Assembly (NCBI GenBank): GCA_023700985.1 | Contig: JAMPXV010000006.1 | Span: forward strand, 1-35,576 | DNA length: 35,576 nt | Direction of reading: 5' to 3' | From: Lysobacter sp. | Lineage (GTDB): Bacteria; Pseudomonadota; Gammaproteobacteria; Burkholderiales; Usitatibacteraceae | In this document: piece after piece, positions 33,392 through 35,576 of the stretch | Position numbering within the stretch: position 1 is the stretch's first letter | Layout of the letters: the number at the start of each line of letters is the position of its first letter | Notes under the pieces: generated by a model | What the model was told of the DNA's origin: nothing | What the model saw: only the letters and a program-made list of their open reading frames with translations | The model's database searches: none | Program-made: the position numbers and the translations under genes

Positions 33392-34269
33392 TGCGAATCC
33401 TCCTCATCGGCACGAGCGGCCAGGTGGGCCATGAGCTCCAGCGCACCCTCGCCCCCCTGGGCGAGGTGCGCGGCTGCGACTATCCGGAGGTCGACCTCGC
33501 CGACGCCGGCGCCGTGTCGGCGCTCTGCCGGAAGGTCCGTCCGGAGCTCATCGTGAATGCCGCCGCCTACACCGCGGTGGACAAGGCGGAGAGCGAGCCG
33601 GCTGTGGCGATGGCGGTCAACGGGACCGCCCCCGGCGTGCTGGCCGGGGAGGCGAAGCGGCTGGATGCGGTGCTGGTCCACTATTCGACCGAGTACGTGT
33701 TCGACGGCGCGAAGCGCTCGCCCTACCTCGAGGGCGACGCCGCGGCGCCGCTCAACGTGTACGGCCGCTCGAAGCTCGCCGGCGACCTCGCCATCGCGGC
33801 GAGCGGCTGCAAGCACCTCATCTTCCGCACGACCTGGGTGTACGGCCCCCGCGGGCGCAACTTCATGCTCACCATGCTCTCGCTCGCGGCCGGCCGCGAC
33901 AAGCTGCGCGTCGTGGCGGACCAGCGCGGCGCCCCGACGTCGAGCCTTTTCCTCGCCGACGCCACCGCCCGCGCGATCCGCTCGATCCCCGACAAGGGGG
34001 TGGCCTCGGGCATCTACAACCTGTCGGCCGCCGGCGAAACCACCTGGGCGGGCTTCGCGAGCGCCATCTTCGAGCGGGCGGCGGCGAGCCGCCCCGGCTT
34101 CCGCTCCCCCCGCGTGATCCCGATCGCAACCTCCGAGTACCCCACGCCGGCCCGCCGCCCGGCCTACTCGGTGCTCTCGCACCGCAAGATCGGGGCGGCG
34201 TTCGGGTTCGCGCCGACGCGCTGGGAAGACCAGCTCGACGACTGCATCCGGCGGCTGCCGCCGGCGTGA
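33391..34269 (+). CDS. rfbD: dTDP-4-dehydrorhamnose reductase
   Basis: MRILLIGTSGQVGHELQRTL, VNAAAYTAVDKAESEP, STEYVFDGAKRSPYLEGDAAAPLNVYGRSKLAGD, RTTWVYGPRGRNFMLTML. Confidence 0.95.
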   Translation: MRILLIGTSGQVGHELQRTLAPLGEVRGCDYPEVDLADAGAVSALCRKVRPELIVNAAAYTAVDKAESEPAVAMAVNGTAPGVLAGEAKRLDAVLVHYSTEYVFDGAKRSPYLEGDAAAPLNVYGRSKLAGDLAIAASGCKHLIFRTTWVYGPRGRNFMLTMLSLAAGRDKLRVVADQRGAPTSSLFLADATARAIRSIPDKGVASGIYNLSAAGETTWAGFASAIFERAAASRPGFRSPRVIPIATSEYPTPARRPAYSVLSHRKIGAAFGFAPTRWEDQLDDCIRRLPPA

Positions 34270-34335
34270 TCGCCTCCTGCCGGGGGAACTCGCCGCCGTT
34301 CCCGCGTTCATACGGAACCGCAATACCCCGTCGGC

Positions 34336-34341
34336 TATAAT
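34336..34341 (+). promoter_or_regulatory. Consensus -10 box (TATAAT) immediately upstream of gspE
   Basis: CGGCTATAATTTCCCCCCCATG: perfect TATAAT ending 9 nt before the ATG. No clear -35 box. Confidence 0.45.
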
Positions 34342-34350
34342 TTCCCCCCC

Positions 34351-35576
34351 ATGTCAGCCCTCCCCGCCGAGAGCCAGCCCCGCCGCCTGGGCGAGATCCT
34401 GATCGCCCGGGGGAAGCTGGATCACGCCAACCTCGATCGCGCGCTGCGCCTGCAGGAGGGCGAGTCGCGCGAAAAGCTCGGGGTGATCCTGGGGCGGCTG
34501 GGGCTCGTGTCGGCCCGCGATCTGGCAGACGCACTGTCCGAGCAATCGGGCGTGGCGGTCACCGCCGCGTCGGAGTACCCCGAGTTGCCCTTCCTCGAGG
34601 AGCAGGTCTCCTACCGCTTCCTGCGCGAGGCGAGGGCGCTGCCGCTGCGCGAGACCGACGAGGGGATCGTGGTCGCCATGGCCGACCCCGCGGACGAGTT
34701 CACGCTGCGCTCGCTGGAGATGGCCTGCGGCAAGACCGTGGTGCCCCGCCTGGCCGTGGTGACGGAACTCGAGACGGCCCTCGAGCGCCTCTACGGCGCC
34801 GGCAAGTCGTCTATGGGGCAGATCGTCGACAACATCTCCACGCGCGACGAGGAGCAGGACTTCGGCGACGTCGAGCACCTGAAGGACCTCGCTTCCGAGG
34901 CACCGGTGGTGCGCCTGGTGAACCTGCTCATCACCCACGCGCTCGAGAGCCGGGCTTCCGACATCCACATCGAGCCCTTCGAGAACCGGCTCATCGTCCG
35001 GTTCCGCATCGACGGCGTCCTGAACGAGGTGGAGTCGCCGCCGCGGCGCCTGTCGGCCGCCGTGATCTCGCGCGTGAAGATCATGGCCAACCTCGACATC
35101 GCGGAGCGGCGCCTGCCGCAGGACGGGCGCATCAAGCTGCGCATCCAGGGCAAGGAGATCGACCTGCGCGTCTCCACGGTGCCGACGATGCACGGCGAGA
35201 GCGTCGTCATGCGGATCCTCGACAAGGGGGGCGTGCCTCTCGACTTCGCCTCGCTCGGGTTCGACGGCGAGATCCTCGATACCTTCCTCGAGGCCCTGAG
35301 CCAGCCGCACGGCGTCCTGCTGGTGACGGGCCCGACGGGCAGCGGCAAGACCACCACGCTCTACACCGCGCTCGACCGTCTGAACCAGCCCGACGTGAAG
35401 ATCCTCACGGTCGAGGACCCGGTCGAATACCAGATGCCGGGCATCAACCAGATCCAGGTGAAGCCGCAGATCAACCTCACCTTCGCCAACGCCCTGCGCT
35501 CCATCGTGCGCCAGGACCCGGACGTGATCATGATCGGGGAGATCCGCGACCTCGAGACGGCGGAGATCGCCGTCCA
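34351..35576 (+). CDS. gspE: Type II secretion/type IV pilus assembly ATPase, GspE-like (continues off the right edge)
   Basis: RLGEILIARGKLDHANLDRAL N-domain, SRASDIHIEPFENRLIVRFRIDG, Walker A GPTGSGKTTTLY, VEDPVEYQMPGINQIQV, RQDPDVIMIGEIRDLETAEIAV. Confidence 0.92.
   Translation, partial: MSALPAESQPRRLGEILIARGKLDHANLDRALRLQEGESREKLGVILGRLGLVSARDLADALSEQSGVAVTAASEYPELPFLEEQVSYRFLREARALPLRETDEGIVVAMADPADEFTLRSLEMACGKTVVPRLAVVTELETALERLYGAGKSSMGQIVDNISTRDEEQDFGDVEHLKDLASEAPVVRLVNLLITHALESRASDIHIEPFENRLIVRFRIDGVLNEVESPPRRLSAAVISRVKIMANLDIAERRLPQDGRIKLRIQGKEIDLRVSTVPTMHGESVVMRILDKGGVPLDFASLGFDGEILDTFLEALSQPHGVLLVTGPTGSGKTTTLYTALDRLNQPDVKILTVEDPVEYQMPGINQIQVKPQINLTFANALRSIVRQDPDVIMIGEIRDLETAEIAV

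Overview
The window is GC-rich chromosomal DNA that looks betaproteobacterial from its gene content and gene order. I call 30 complete and 2 edge-truncated protein genes. In order: pilM 5' end (-); mrcA/PBP1A and a small conserved hypothetical gene (+); hemB and engB/yihA (-); a diheme cytochrome c4 (+); a thiD-thiE-hemL operon (-); rubredoxin (+); a Pil-Chp chemosensory operon pilG-pilH-pilI-pilJ-chpA/pilL (+); uppP (-); thiC (-) behind a TPP riboswitch; a TetR-HlyD-ABC ATPase-ABC permease operon (+); a PIMT-like methyltransferase, a rhodanese and a TolC-family protein (+); waaA-waaC (-); a family 2 glycosyltransferase; rfbBACD (+); and the 5' part of a gspE-type ATPase (+). I found no CRISPR array, tRNA, rRNA, transposase or phage module. 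The most unusual structure is at 30799-30899. There a 32-codon ORF imitates the N-terminus of the following rfbB gene, is linked by ATGA and TAATG overlaps to the genes on both sides, and contains a predicted hairpin that could cover the rfbB ribosome-binding site and start codon. Second is a tandem pair of plus-strand intrinsic terminators at 4309-4369, placed antisense in an engB-hemB operon. They may end mrcA-operon readthrough across hemB, in an excludon-like layout. No complete new defence or mobile system is apparent.
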